NCBI RefSeq assembly: GCF_040760005.1 | Contig: NZ_CP099760.1 | Location: 645,001 to 709,000 of the forward strand | Length of the DNA: 64,000 nt | Origin: Pseudomonas sp. stari2 | GTDB lineage: Bacteria; Pseudomonadota; Gammaproteobacteria; Pseudomonadales; Pseudomonadaceae | Reading direction: 5' to 3' | Shown here: piece after piece, positions 49,862-60,525 of the stretch | How positions within the stretch are numbered: the stretch's first letter is position 1 | How the letters are laid out: every line of letters starts with the position of its first letter | Made by a program: the position numbers and the translations under genes | The notes under the pieces: generated by a model | Databases searched by the model: none | What the model saw: only the letters and a program-made list of their open reading frames with translations | What the model was told of the DNA's origin: nothing

Positions 49862-50632
49862 ATGCGGCGCGTGGTGTTCAATCAGAAAGGTGGCGTGGGC
49901 AAATCCAGCATCGCCTGCAATCTGGCGGCGGTCAGCGCCAGCGAGGGTTATCGCACGCTGTTGGTAGACCTCGATGCCCAGGCCAACTCCACTCAGTACC
50001 TGACCGGGCTCACCGGTAATGACATTCCGATGGGCATCGCCGACTTCTTCAAGCAGACCCTGTCTTCGGGCCCGTTTTCGAAGAAGAACCAGGCGGATAT
50101 CTACGAAACCCCGTTCGACAATCTGCACATCATCACCGCTACGGCGGAACTGGCCGACCTGCAGCCCAAGCTCGAGGCCAAGCACAAGATCAACAAGCTG
50201 CGTAAGTTGCTGGAAGAGCTGGACGGCGAATACGACCGCATCTACCTCGATACCCCGCCAGCCTTGAACTTTTATGCGGTATCCGCGCTGATTGCCGCTG
50301 ATCGTGTGCTGATTCCCTTCGATTGCGACAGCTTTTCCCGTCAGGCGCTGTACGGGCTGATGTCGGAGATCGAAGAGTTGAAGGACGACCACAACGAAGG
50401 CCTGGAAGTCGAAGGCATTGTGGTCAATCAGTTCCAGGCCCGGGCCAGCCTGCCACAGCAGATGCTCGACGAATTGATCGCCGAAGGGTTGCCGGTGCTG
50501 CCGGTGTACCTTGCCAGCTCGGTACGCATGCGCGAATCGCACCAGGCCAGCACACCGCTGATCCACCTCGACCCGCGGCACAAGCTGACGCAGCAGTTCG
50601 TCGAGCTGCACAACCTGCTCGAAGACGCCTGA
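49862..50632 (+). CDS. Orphan ParA/MinD-family ATPase
   Basis: 256 residues. Deviant Walker A KGGVGKS at 9-15, switch I region [10 protein letters not shown], and [10 protein letters not shown]. ParA-type ATPases position DNA or protein complexes, but no parB or partner gene is nearby, so the cargo is unknown. An upstream in-frame start at 49751 gives an unconserved leader; the ATG at 49862 has GGAGG at the right distance. Confidence 0.85.
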   Translation: MRRVVFNQKGGVGKSSIACNLAAVSASEGYRTLLVDLDAQANSTQYLTGLTGNDIPMGIADFFKQTLSSGPFSKKNQADIYETPFDNLHIITATAELADLQPKLEAKHKINKLRKLLEELDGEYDRIYLDTPPALNFYAVSALIAADRVLIPFDCDSFSRQALYGLMSEIEELKDDHNEGLEVEGIVVNQFQARASLPQQMLDELIAEGLPVLPVYLASSVRMRESHQASTPLIHLDPRHKLTQQFVELHNLLEDA

Positions 50633-50641
50633 AAAAAACCC

Positions 50642-50661
50642 TGTGGGAGCAAGCTCCCACA
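50642..50661. repeat. REP-like palindrome (TGTGGGAGC type)
   Basis: TGTGGGAGC-AA-GCTCCCACA, a perfect 9-bp palindrome between the convergent parA-like and trxC genes; same family as the repeat at 26541-26568. Could also serve as a two-way terminator, although only the parA side has A/T runs. Confidence 0.8.
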
Positions 50662-50675
50662 TGGCTGATGGTGTG

Positions 50676-51110
50676 TCAGATGCCTTGGCTGCGCAGCCAC
50701 GCCATCAGTTGCGGCAGCGGAAACGCCCCGCTCTGCCGCGCCACCTCACGACCGTTTTTGAACAGAATCAGGCTCGGAATCGAGCGAATCCCCAACTGCG
50801 CCGACAACTGCTGATTGGCTTCACTGTCCAGCTTGGCCAGCCGGCATTTGCCCGCCAGTTGCGCCGCCGCCTGCTCGAACACCGGCGCAAACGACTTGCA
50901 CGGCCCGCACCAGTCCGCCCACACGTCCACCAGCAACGGCAGATCGCCCTTGATCTGGCTGGCGTAATCGCTTTGCGTGAGTTCGAACGGCTTGTTCAAC
51001 AGCACCTCGGACTTGCAGCGCCCGCATTTCGGGTGGTCGCCGAGGCGCTCGGCGGGAATGCGGTTGAGGTCGTTGCAGGAGGGGCAGGGGATGAGGAGTG
51101 GGTCGGTCAT
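50676..51110 (-). CDS. trxC: Thioredoxin 2
   Basis: 144-residue cytoplasmic disulfide reductase. The N-terminal zinc finger CPSC...CGRC (Cys9, 12, 29, 32) marks it as TrxC rather than TrxA; active site WCGPC with Cys68 and Cys71. Often induced by oxidative stress; a 9-bp inverted repeat sits just upstream. Confidence 0.95.
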   Translation of the reverse strand: MTDPLLIPCPSCNDLNRIPAERLGDHPKCGRCKSEVLLNKPFELTQSDYASQIKGDLPLLVDVWADWCGPCKSFAPVFEQAAAQLAGKCRLAKLDSEANQQLSAQLGIRSIPSLILFKNGREVARQSGAFPLPQLMAWLRSQGI

Positions 51111-51136
51111 GTCGGGCTCGATGAAAAGAGTGTGAT

Positions 51137-51161
51137 CGTACGGCTGATCTGGAGCCGTACG
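51137..51161. other. 9-bp inverted repeat between selO and trxC
   Basis: CGTACGGCT-GATCTGG-AGCCGTACG: perfect 9-bp arms with a 7-base loop, 27 bases before the trxC start and 31 after the selO stop. No T tract, so either a weak 3' hairpin for selO or a protein-binding site for trxC. Confidence 0.55.
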
Positions 51162-51191
51162 GATCGATTATCAAGGTTCAAGTCGTCGCAC

Positions 51192-52703
<1,512 letters not shown>

Positions 52704-55700
52704 TTAGTCGAGTTTGGCGGGCGGCGGCTCTTGCAGCGGTTTTTGCTCGTCGCTGACGGGTACGGTGGTTTTGCTGTCGTCTTCGACCGGCACCAGTTTG
52801 TACTCCTGACCGTGGAGGTTCTTCAGGTACACCTCCATCTGCCGGAACGAGATGTTGATGTGCTGTTTCTTGAACTCGCGGTTGATGAAGCGGTTGACCT
52901 CGTCGATCACCGGGTTGCGATCACCGAGGTCGCGCACATGCATACGCAGCTCATGATCGAGAGTGCTTTCGCCGAAGTTGAGGAAGTACACGTGCGGCTC
53001 GGGTTCTTTGAGTACGCGCGGGTTTTCCCGGGCGGCCTTGAGCAGCAGTTCCTTGACCAGATCCAGATCGGAACCGTAATCCACGCCGAGTTTCAGCGTC
53101 ACCCGGGTAATGGTGTCGGTCAGCGACCAGTTGATCAGTTGCCCGGTGATGAACGTCTTGTTCGGGACAATGATGTCCTTGCGGTCGAAGTCGGTAATGG
53201 TCGTGGCGCGGATGCGGATCTTGCTCACGGTGCCCGACAGATTGCCAATGGTGATGGTGTCGCCGATCCGTACCGGGCGTTCGAACAGGATCATGATGCC
53301 GGAGATGAAATTCGCGAAGATCTCCTGCATGCCGAAACCGAGGCCGACCGACAGTGCCGCCACCAGCCATTGCAACTTGTCCCAGCTCACGCCGAGGGTC
53401 GACAGGGTCGAGACGAAACCGACCCCGGCGATCACGTAGGACAACAACGTGGTAGTCGCGTAGGCGCTGCCCTGGGCCAGATTGAGTTTCGACAGCACGA
53501 ATACTTCAAGCAGGCCTGGCAGGTTGCGTGCGAGCGCAAAGGTAATGCCGATGATGATCAGCGCGCCGAGCATGTCGCCGATGCTGATCGGCACCATGCT
53601 CATGTTGGCGCCGGTGCCGCTGGTGTATTCGTAGAGGGTGATGTTGTCGAGGTACGAGAACACCGTGATCAGGTCGGCCCAGACCCAGTACAGCGCGGCG
53701 ATGAAACCGCCGAGCAGGGCCAGGCGTATCAGGCGCAGGGACTGTTCGTTGACCTTCTCGATGTCGAGGGTCGGTTCTTCGATCACCGCTTCGCCGTCGC
53801 CGGCTTCTTTGGCTGCCTGACGTTTGGCCAGGGCGCGCTGGTAGGCCAGACGCCGAGCCGCAACCGCCAGACCACGGACGAAAGTCGCCTCGATCACCAG
53901 CCAGAACATCAGCAGGTACAGCGTGTTGATCAAACGGTCGCTGAGTTTCAGCGCGGTGTAGTAGTAGCCGAAGCACACCGCGACAAACAGCGCGATGGGC
54001 AGCAGGGTGAACATGATCCCCACGGCCTTGCGGAACAGCGAGGCGTTTTCGTGGGTCGGGCTACTGATCAGCAGGCGACTGAGCAACCACGCCATCAGCG
54101 CGTAGCAAGTCAGCACCACCGGCATGCCGATGACGTCATCGGCCAGCGCCGCCGGTTGCAGCTCGGCGACTGCCACCACCGCCACGAGAGCCATGACCAC
54201 CAGGCCGAGACGCCGCACCCAGCCCTGGAGGAATTCAACCTGCGGCTTCTCCCAGCGGAAGTGCAGTTCAGCCACACCGCCCGGCGCAAGGATCCGGTAA
54301 GCGGTGTAAAACACCAGCCACGCCTGGCCCATTTGCAGCAGGGCGGCGCCCATGTTGGCGTTCTGTCCTCGGGCGTCGATCTGCAGCGCCAGCCCGCACA
54401 AGGCGAGGCCCAGCGCCACCGGCATCGCCAGCAGGATGTTGATCAGGATCGCCTGCGGCGTGTGCCACTGGCTGTCGCGCTTGAAGTGGCCGATGTCCTG
54501 GTGAACCTTGTTCAGGCGTGCATACAGCTGCTTGCGCCGCCACAGCAAGGCGCCGATCAGCAGCGCCAGTGGCAGGAACAACAGCGGGCGCTGGGTCAGA
54601 CCGTCGGTCAGTTCGCTGAGGCTGGAGGCCAGCGGCAGGGTGTCGATCTGGCGTTTCAGGCGCTCCGGCACACCGCGCAGCCACTCTGAGTCCAGCGGCT
54701 TGTTGCTGGGAATCCAGAACATCTGTTCGTCGAGGGTCGCGCGCAGGCTTTGCGCGGTGCTCAGCAGTTGCTTCTGGTTCAGTTGCAGGGTGATCGATTC
54801 ATTGAGCATCGCGCTCAATTCGCGACTCAGCCGCTCCAGCAGATCGACACGGGTGTTGGCCAGCTCCAGCAGACTCTTGCGCAGTTGTGGCGTGACTTGC
54901 TCCGGCGGCTGGGTGGACAGCAGGTTGTCGACGTAAGTCGCCGGATTGCTCAACTGTTCGCGCTGTTGGTTGATTTCGAACTGGTACAGGCGAATGTCGG
55001 CGATCTGGTCCGCCAGGTCGCGGTCGACTTTGAGGCGTGGCAGCGCCTGCTTTTGTTTATAGAGAATTTTCGACAGCAGCAGGCTGCCCTTGAGCACGTT
55101 GATCTGCTCGTCGAGGGCCGAATCGCTCTGGGTCACGCTGTCCAGTTGTTGCTTGGTCTGCAAGTTCTGCTGGGTCAGCTCGTTGAGGCGGTCGGTGCTT
55201 TTGAGCAAGTAGTCGGAGAGTTTGAGATTGGCCGCGCTTTCAGTGGCGAGCAGGGTGCTGCTGCCGGACTTCTGAGCCTCGATCGACTGCTGCGTCACGG
55301 TTTCCTGAGACAGGGTCAGACGCTTCTGGTTGATCAGGGTCTGCAGTTCCTGAATCTCGTGGTCCAGCCGGTCGGATTTTTCCGTGAGCAGGTCATGCTG
55401 GCTGTTGCCCAGATCCTGCAACTGGTTGTTGCCGGCCAGTTCCTGGCGGCGCAACGGGATCAGTGCATTGAGTGCTGCCAGCTCGGCGTTGAGCAGGTCG
55501 CGTTGCTCGGCGCTCAGGGTCTTGCCGCTGTCCTTGCCGGTCTTGAGGATGCTGTTGATCTGCTGGATGCGTGTCTGGCTGCTGGCGATTTCTGCCTGGG
55601 CGCGCTCCGGACGGGTCTGGGCGGTGATGATCAGGCTGTTGGCGTCGGCCAGGGCTTTTTGCAGGTCGCTTTGCTGGGTCGAGCGCTCGGTGAGTATCTG

Positions 55701-56057
55701 CTCCAGTTGCTGGATGTTCTCTTTGGTGAAGCGCTGCGCTACCGGTACCACGGCCGTGGCTTTGAGGCGTGCCAGTTCGCGGGTGTTCTCGATGGTCTGT
55801 TTCGGCGCTGTGGCCAGTTGCTGCTTGAGGTCAATCAGCTTCTGATCGTAGTCACGCCGGTTGTTGAGCTGGTTCAGCGTGTTTTGCAGGAGCGTTTGCA
55901 GGGCCTTTTTGTCGGCCTCGGGCAGTTTGCTGTCGGTGAGCTTGTCCAGGTTTGCCTGCACGGCTTCGCTGGACGGCGGTTCTGCGGCCTGCAGCGGGCC
56001 GACAGTGAGACTCAGGCCCAGCAGGGCCGCGAGGAAAAAGGAGCGCAGGGTAGGCAT
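52704..56057 (-). CDS. mscK: Large mechanosensitive channel, MscK/KefA type
   Basis: 1117 residues. Signal peptide (MPTLRSFFLAALLGLSLTVG...), a long Gln-rich periplasmic coiled-coil domain to about residue 480, several membrane helices, and a C-terminal MscS module with GLGFGMQEIFANFISGIMIL and FERPVRIGDTITIG followed by the beta domain. Matches MscK/KefA length and order. Protects against osmotic down-shock; MscK gating is also affected by K+, and the next gene is a K+/H+ antiporter. Confidence 0.9.
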   Translation of the reverse strand: MPTLRSFFLAALLGLSLTVGPLQAAEPPSSEAVQANLDKLTDSKLPEADKKALQTLLQNTLNQLNNRRDYDQKLIDLKQQLATAPKQTIENTRELARLKATAVVPVAQRFTKENIQQLEQILTERSTQQSDLQKALADANSLIITAQTRPERAQAEIASSQTRIQQINSILKTGKDSGKTLSAEQRDLLNAELAALNALIPLRRQELAGNNQLQDLGNSQHDLLTEKSDRLDHEIQELQTLINQKRLTLSQETVTQQSIEAQKSGSSTLLATESAANLKLSDYLLKSTDRLNELTQQNLQTKQQLDSVTQSDSALDEQINVLKGSLLLSKILYKQKQALPRLKVDRDLADQIADIRLYQFEINQQREQLSNPATYVDNLLSTQPPEQVTPQLRKSLLELANTRVDLLERLSRELSAMLNESITLQLNQKQLLSTAQSLRATLDEQMFWIPSNKPLDSEWLRGVPERLKRQIDTLPLASSLSELTDGLTQRPLLFLPLALLIGALLWRRKQLYARLNKVHQDIGHFKRDSQWHTPQAILINILLAMPVALGLALCGLALQIDARGQNANMGAALLQMGQAWLVFYTAYRILAPGGVAELHFRWEKPQVEFLQGWVRRLGLVVMALVAVVAVAELQPAALADDVIGMPVVLTCYALMAWLLSRLLISSPTHENASLFRKAVGIMFTLLPIALFVAVCFGYYYTALKLSDRLINTLYLLMFWLVIEATFVRGLAVAARRLAYQRALAKRQAAKEAGDGEAVIEEPTLDIEKVNEQSLRLIRLALLGGFIAALYWVWADLITVFSYLDNITLYEYTSGTGANMSMVPISIGDMLGALIIIGITFALARNLPGLLEVFVLSKLNLAQGSAYATTTLLSYVIAGVGFVSTLSTLGVSWDKLQWLVAALSVGLGFGMQEIFANFISGIMILFERPVRIGDTITIGNLSGTVSKIRIRATTITDFDRKDIIVPNKTFITGQLINWSLTDTITRVTLKLGVDYGSDLDLVKELLLKAARENPRVLKEPEPHVYFLNFGESTLDHELRMHVRDLGDRNPVIDEVNRFINREFKKQHINISFRQMEVYLKNLHGQEYKLVPVEDDSKTTVPVSDEQKPLQEPPPAKLD

Positions 56058-56091
56058 AGAGACCGGTCAAGCAAGTGAGAGTGGAGGCAGT

Positions 56092-57834
56092 TTAGAGGAA
56101 GAGCCCGGGCCCCGGGCGACTTCCTTCGGGGAATCTGACGCCCACTTTGGCGATCTTGTTCCCGTCCATGACCGCCACCGTCCAGTGGGTGTTGTTCCAT
56201 TCCACCTGGTCGCCAACGATCGGTGCACCGCCGACTTTCTGGGCAATGAAGTGGCCCAGGGTCATGTCCGGATCGATGCCCTCGGCCGACAGGCCGTAGA
56301 GGGCCGCAACCGCTTTGAGCTGGGCGTCTCCTTCGAGTACGAAGTCGCCGAAGAAGCGCAGGTCGAGGCCTCGTTGCGGCGCCTGGCTGAACAGTTTTCC
56401 AAGGGCCGGCAGGTTGTGTTCATGGCCGATAACACACAGCAAATCATCGACTTCCAGCACCGTGCTACCCGACGGATGGAGCAGTTGCTGACCGCGAAAC
56501 AGGGCGGCGATACGGGTGCCTTCGGGCATTTTCAGCTCGCGCAGGGGGGAACCGATGCACCATTTCTCCGCACCGAGCTTGTAAACGAACAGTTCCCACT
56601 CGCTGGTGATGTGCACTTCCAGTGCCGAGCGGGAGATCGGCGCGGGCTCCGGCGGGACCGTTACCTTGAGCAGTCTGGCCACCCACGGCAGGCTCGTGCC
56701 CTGCACCAGCAGCGACACCAGCACGATGAAGAACGCTAGGTTGAAGTACAACTGCGCATTCGGCAGGCCGGCCATCAGCGGGAACACCGCCAGAATGATC
56801 GGTACCGCGCCACGCAGGCCGACCCAGGAAATGAAGGCCTTTTCGCGACCATGGAATGCCTTGAACGGCAGCAACCCGACCACCACCGACAGCGGCCGCG
56901 CGAACAGAATCATCCACAGCGCCAGACCCAGGGCCGGCAAGGCGATCGGCAGCAAATCGTGCGGAGTGACCAGCAAACCCAGCACCAGGAACATGCCGAT
57001 CTGCGCCAGCCACGCCATGCCATCGAGCATGTGCAGGATGCCGTGGCGGCTGCGCACCGGACGGTTGCCGATCACCAGGCCGCACAGGTACACGGCGAGG
57101 AAGCCGCTGCCATGCAGGGCGTTGGTCAGGGCAAACACCACCAGACCGCCAGCTATCACCAGGATCGGATAGAGGCCGGTGGCGAGGTTGATCCGGTTGA
57201 CCAGTTGCAGCATCAGCCAGCCGCCGCCGAGGCCGATCACGCCACCGATACCGAACTCGCGGATCAGGTGGGTCAGCAGGTTCCAGTGCAGGCCGGTCTG
57301 GCCGCTGGCGAGCATGTCGATCAGGGTCACGGTAAGGAACACCGCCATCGGGTCGTTGCTGCCGGATTCGATTTCCAGACTGGCGGTCACCCGCTCGTTC
57401 AGGCCCTTGCCGCCGAGTAGCGAGAACACCGCCGCGGCGTCTGTGGAACCGACGATGGCGCCGATCAGAAGGCCCTGAATCAGATTCAGGTCGAACAGCC
57501 ACGCGGCAGCCATGCCGGTGAGGCCGGTGGTGATAAGGACGCCGACCGTGGCCAGCGACAAGGCCGGCCACAGGGCCACGCGGAAACTCGACACCCGGGT
57601 GCGCAAGCCGCCGTCGAGCAGAATCACCGCGAGTGCGAGGTTGCCGACCAGATAGGCCGTCGGGTAGTTATCGAAAATGATGCCGCCGCCATCGACCCCG
57701 GCAGTCATGCCGACCGCGAGGATGATCACCAGAATCGGGATGCCGAGACGCGACGAAAGGGAACTGACAAGAATGCTCGCACCTACCAGCAACGCGCCGA
57801 TCAAGAACAGGCTGTTGATGGTCGTCGCATTCAA
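56092..57834 (-). CDS. cvrA: K+/H+ antiporter, CvrA/NhaP2 family
   Basis: 580 residues: about 12-13 membrane helices with the CPA1 Asn-Asp pair in [11 protein letters not shown], then a cytoplasmic TrkA-C domain and a C-terminal CorC/HlyC-associated domain ([20 protein letters not shown]). Family members exchange cytoplasmic K+ for H+ and control cell volume and K+ content. It lies 34 bp before the mscK-like gene on the same strand, so both may be co-expressed in osmotic control. Confidence 0.9.
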   Translation of the reverse strand: MNATTINSLFLIGALLVGASILVSSLSSRLGIPILVIILAVGMTAGVDGGGIIFDNYPTAYLVGNLALAVILLDGGLRTRVSSFRVALWPALSLATVGVLITTGLTGMAAAWLFDLNLIQGLLIGAIVGSTDAAAVFSLLGGKGLNERVTASLEIESGSNDPMAVFLTVTLIDMLASGQTGLHWNLLTHLIREFGIGGVIGLGGGWLMLQLVNRINLATGLYPILVIAGGLVVFALTNALHGSGFLAVYLCGLVIGNRPVRSRHGILHMLDGMAWLAQIGMFLVLGLLVTPHDLLPIALPALGLALWMILFARPLSVVVGLLPFKAFHGREKAFISWVGLRGAVPIILAVFPLMAGLPNAQLYFNLAFFIVLVSLLVQGTSLPWVARLLKVTVPPEPAPISRSALEVHITSEWELFVYKLGAEKWCIGSPLRELKMPEGTRIAALFRGQQLLHPSGSTVLEVDDLLCVIGHEHNLPALGKLFSQAPQRGLDLRFFGDFVLEGDAQLKAVAALYGLSAEGIDPDMTLGHFIAQKVGGAPIVGDQVEWNNTHWTVAVMDGNKIAKVGVRFPEGSRPGPGLFL

Positions 57835-57950
57835 AGGCAGTACTCCAGAAGCGGAAAGACGGGCACAAACTGACCATGCAGTCTGCGTGCCAGCGATTCT
57901 AACCTGTTGAAATGTGATGCTGTCAAAAAGGTTTTTGCGCGGAGTGCAAG

Positions 57951-57976
57951 ATCGTTCCCACAGGCGTGGGAACGAT
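57951..57976. repeat. Palindromic repeat, ATCGTTCCCAC family
   Basis: ATCGTTCCCAC-AGGC-GTGGGAACGAT, a perfect 11-bp stem between the chemoreceptor 3' end and the cvrA 5' end. A second full copy is at 62488-62518; this is a second REP-like family distinct from the GTGGGAGC type. Confidence 0.82.
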
Positions 57977-57991
57977 CAGCCATGTGGAAGG

Positions 57992-59617
57992 TTACAGGCT
58001 GAACCGCCCAACCATATTGTTCAGATCCAGCGCCAGGCGCGACAGCTCGTTGCTCGCCGCACTGGTCTGATTCGCGCCGGTTGCCGATTGCACCGACAGA
58101 TCGCGGATGTTCACCAGGTTGCGGTCCACTTCCCGCGCTACCTGCGCCTGTTCTTCGGCAGCGCTGGCGATCACCAGGTTGCGCTCGTTGATCTCGACGA
58201 TGGCGGTGTTGATGGTGTCCAGCGACAGGCCGGCGCCACGGGCGATGTTCAGGGTCGATTCGGCGCGTTCAGTGCTGTTGCGCATCGAATCCACCGCGTG
58301 TTCGGTGCCGCTCTGGATGCTGCCGATCATGCGTTCGATTTCGCTGGTCGACTGCTGGGTGCGGTGCGCCAAAGCACGGACTTCGTCGGCCACCACGGCA
58401 AAACCACGACCGGCTTCACCGGCACGGGCTGCTTCGATAGCGGCGTTGAGCGCCAACAGGTTGGTCTGATCGGCCAGACCACGGATCACGTCCAGCACTT
58501 TGCCGATGTCGCGGGATTCGTTGGCCAGATCGCCAATCAGGGTCGCAGTGCTCTGCACGTCGGCGCTCATGCGTTCGATGGCGCTGACGGTTTCCTGCAC
58601 CAGATCGCGGCCGTCGCCGGCGGAGGTGGTGGCGTACTTCGAGGCTTCCGAGGTGCTGACGGCGTTGCGTGCGACCTCTTCCACGGCGCTGGTCATCTCG
58701 TTGACTGCCGTGGCGGCCTGTTCGATTTCGTTGTTCTGCTGGGTCAGGCCACGGGCGCTTTCGTCGGTGACGCTGTTCAGCTCTTCGGCAGCGGACGCCA
58801 GTTGGGTGGCCGAGCCGGAAATTCGCTGCAGGGTGTCGCGCAGCTTCGACTGCATCTTGGCCATGGCCGCCAGCAGGCGCCCGGCTTCGTCGGTGCCGTC
58901 AACGTGGATCGGCTGGGTCAGGTTGCCTTCGGCGATGGTTTCCGCGGCATCCAGTGCTTTCGAGATCGGCTTGGTGATGCTCAGGGTCAGTAGCCAGGCA
59001 AAGAGGAAGGTAAGGCCGGTCGCGATCACCAGCAGTGTCACCACCAGATTGAAGGCCGAAGAAAACTGCTCGGCGGCTTGCTGGTTGGTCTGGCTGATCT
59101 GCTCGCCGTTGATCTGCATCAGGCGGTTGAGCACGGTGTTCATTGCTTCGGAGTTGTTCAGCAATTCGGTGTTCAGCAGGTTGCGCAGCTCATCCACCTG
59201 GTTGTTGCGCGACAGGGTTTTCATCCGGTCTTCGATCTGGCGGTACTGGCCCAGCAACTGCACGTATTGATCGTAGGCCGCACGTTCCTGCGGGCTGCCG
59301 ATCAGCGGCTCGTAGTCGGTCTGGGCCTTGCGGATCTGCTGGTTGCGCATTTCCAGCAGCTCGACGGTTTTCTGCTGGACGTCCGGCTCACGGTTCACCA
59401 GCAAGCGGTACGACAGCACCCGCAGACGCAGGGTCAACTGGGTGAACTCGTCGAGGTTCTTGATGCTCGGCACGCTGGTGGTGGTGATGTTTTCGGCGGC
59501 GCCGCGGATCTTGCTCATCTGGTTCAGGGCGAACACACCGAGGATCAGCATCAGGCCGCCGATCAGGGCGAAACCGGTGAACGCCCGGGGGGCGATATTC
59601 ATATTGCGAAGAGACAT
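57992..59617 (-). CDS. Methyl-accepting chemotaxis protein with four-helix-bundle sensor
   Basis: 541 residues. Membrane helix at about 10-30 ([16 protein letters not shown]), all-helical periplasmic domain (4HB_MCP type), second helix near 190-210, HAMP, then the cytoplasmic coiled coil with the tip [19 protein letters not shown]. Ligand unknown. No C-terminal CheR-binding pentapeptide; it ends NNMVGRFSL. Start at 59617 (MSLRNMN); a sigma-28 promoter lies about 56 bases upstream, tying it to the flagellar regulon. Confidence 0.92.
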   Translation of the reverse strand: MSLRNMNIAPRAFTGFALIGGLMLILGVFALNQMSKIRGAAENITTTSVPSIKNLDEFTQLTLRLRVLSYRLLVNREPDVQQKTVELLEMRNQQIRKAQTDYEPLIGSPQERAAYDQYVQLLGQYRQIEDRMKTLSRNNQVDELRNLLNTELLNNSEAMNTVLNRLMQINGEQISQTNQQAAEQFSSAFNLVVTLLVIATGLTFLFAWLLTLSITKPISKALDAAETIAEGNLTQPIHVDGTDEAGRLLAAMAKMQSKLRDTLQRISGSATQLASAAEELNSVTDESARGLTQQNNEIEQAATAVNEMTSAVEEVARNAVSTSEASKYATTSAGDGRDLVQETVSAIERMSADVQSTATLIGDLANESRDIGKVLDVIRGLADQTNLLALNAAIEAARAGEAGRGFAVVADEVRALAHRTQQSTSEIERMIGSIQSGTEHAVDSMRNSTERAESTLNIARGAGLSLDTINTAIVEINERNLVIASAAEEQAQVAREVDRNLVNIRDLSVQSATGANQTSAASNELSRLALDLNNMVGRFSL

Positions 59618-59673
59618 GTGGCGGATACCGAGGAAGGGCCGCATCCATGCGGGCTGAGACTGCTGTTGGATGA

Positions 59674-59701
59674 CTTATCGGTCATACGACTAAAGTCTTG
59701 A
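59674..59701 (-). promoter_or_regulatory. Sigma-28 (FliA) promoter of the chemoreceptor gene
   Basis: On the minus strand TCAAG (59701-59697), 14 bases, then ACCGATAA: the spacing and sequence match the flagellar sigma-28 consensus (TAAAG-N14-GCCGATAA; TCAAG is common in Pseudomonas). It points at the gene ending at 57992. Confidence 0.82.
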
Positions 59702-59895
59702 GGCGGTGCGCGTATTTGTCGCATAAGGGGGCGGGCGACGAAGTGCAGGAACCAGATCGGCAGATCACAGTCTCTAACACTCGCAGGAATGGTCGACTGC
59801 CAGGAAAATCAAGGCCTTGCGCCGGTTTAATCCTGGCATCCACGACGACTTTTCTTTATCGTACGCGCCCTTTGAAAAAGCCCTGGAAGATCAAA

Positions 59896-60126
59896 ATGTT
59901 GGAAGCATCCCTCAGCCAATTGGAACAGCTCGTCAGCGATCTGGTGCAACAGAACCAGACCCTGTCGGAAACCAACCAGACCCTGTCCACGGAACTGGCC
60001 CAGGTCAAGGATGAAAACGAGAGCCTGCAACTGAGCCTGATGGAACAGGAAGAAAAGCACGGCGCCACCGCCGCACGCATCCAGGCCCTGGTTGATCGCG
60101 TCAATGCAGGTCCTGTCAGCGCATGA
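59896..60126 (+). CDS. Short coiled-coil protein (TIGR02449/ZapB-like)
   Basis: 76 residues, almost wholly a coiled coil (LSQLEQLVSDLVQQNQTLSE, then ELAQVKDENESLQLSL), ending ARIQALVDRV. Its size, heptads and position just before a ZapA-like gene resemble the small coiled-coil protein that precedes zapA in Pseudomonas. Probably a partner of ZapA in FtsZ-ring work. Start at 59896 is the only one that keeps the coiled coil in register; the upstream open frame is unconserved. Confidence 0.7.
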   Translation: MLEASLSQLEQLVSDLVQQNQTLSETNQTLSTELAQVKDENESLQLSLMEQEEKHGATAARIQALVDRVNAGPVSA

Positions 60127-60425
60127 ACCACGGCACAGCAGGGGTAAAAGTCATCTCCATTCTCGGGGAGGACTATTCGATCAAGGCACCGGCCGGGGAA
60201 GAACAGACCCTGCTGGACGCCGCATTGATGCTCAAGGCCGCACTGGCCGACACCAAACGCAAATACCCGACGCTGATCGGCGACCGCCTGCTGGTGCTGG
60301 CGGCGATGAATCTGTGCTCGCAGCAGATTGAAATGAAAAAGCAGCACCAGCAGGAACTCGAACGTTACCAAGAGCAAGTCAGCGCCACGGTCGAGACTAT
60401 CGCCAAGACCATCAATCAGGGTTGA
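60123..60425 (+). CDS. ZapA-like cell division protein
   Basis: 100 residues. [20 protein letters not shown] followed by a helical region with [20 protein letters not shown] and a C-terminal coiled coil is the ZapA pattern (FtsZ cross-linker). It overlaps the coiled-coil gene by ATGA. The usual Pseudomonas zapA is followed by 6S RNA and a 5-formyl-THF cyclo-ligase gene; neither is here, so this may be a second, divergent copy. Function in division is therefore inference. Confidence 0.72.
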   Translation: MNHGTAGVKVISILGEDYSIKAPAGEEQTLLDAALMLKAALADTKRKYPTLIGDRLLVLAAMNLCSQQIEMKKQHQQELERYQEQVSATVETIAKTINQG

Positions 60426-60440
60426 TGGGGTTGCGCACAA

Positions 60441-60516
60441 CCAAAGAATAAGATTGTCGATTGCGCTGTATACAATCGGCACGGCTGTTGCAGTGTTTCA
60501 GCCTCTTATTCTTTGG
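60441..60516 (+). promoter_or_regulatory. 13-bp inverted repeat in the leader of the second chemoreceptor gene
   Basis: CCAAAGAATAAGA (60441-60453) and TCTTATTCTTTGG (60504-60516) are perfect complements 50 bases apart. The interior holds another pair, GATTGT (60452-60457) and ACAATC (60472-60477), and a possible -10 TACAAT. The right arm runs directly into the GGGGG ribosome site seven bases before the ATG at 60526. Confidence 0.6.
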
Positions 60517-60525
60517 GGGTGCTTC

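Noticed and set aside
60426..60525. 6S RNA expected downstream of a zapA gene
   Set aside because: Only 100 bases are available before the chemoreceptor gene, too short for 6S RNA, and the 6S secondary structure is not seen.
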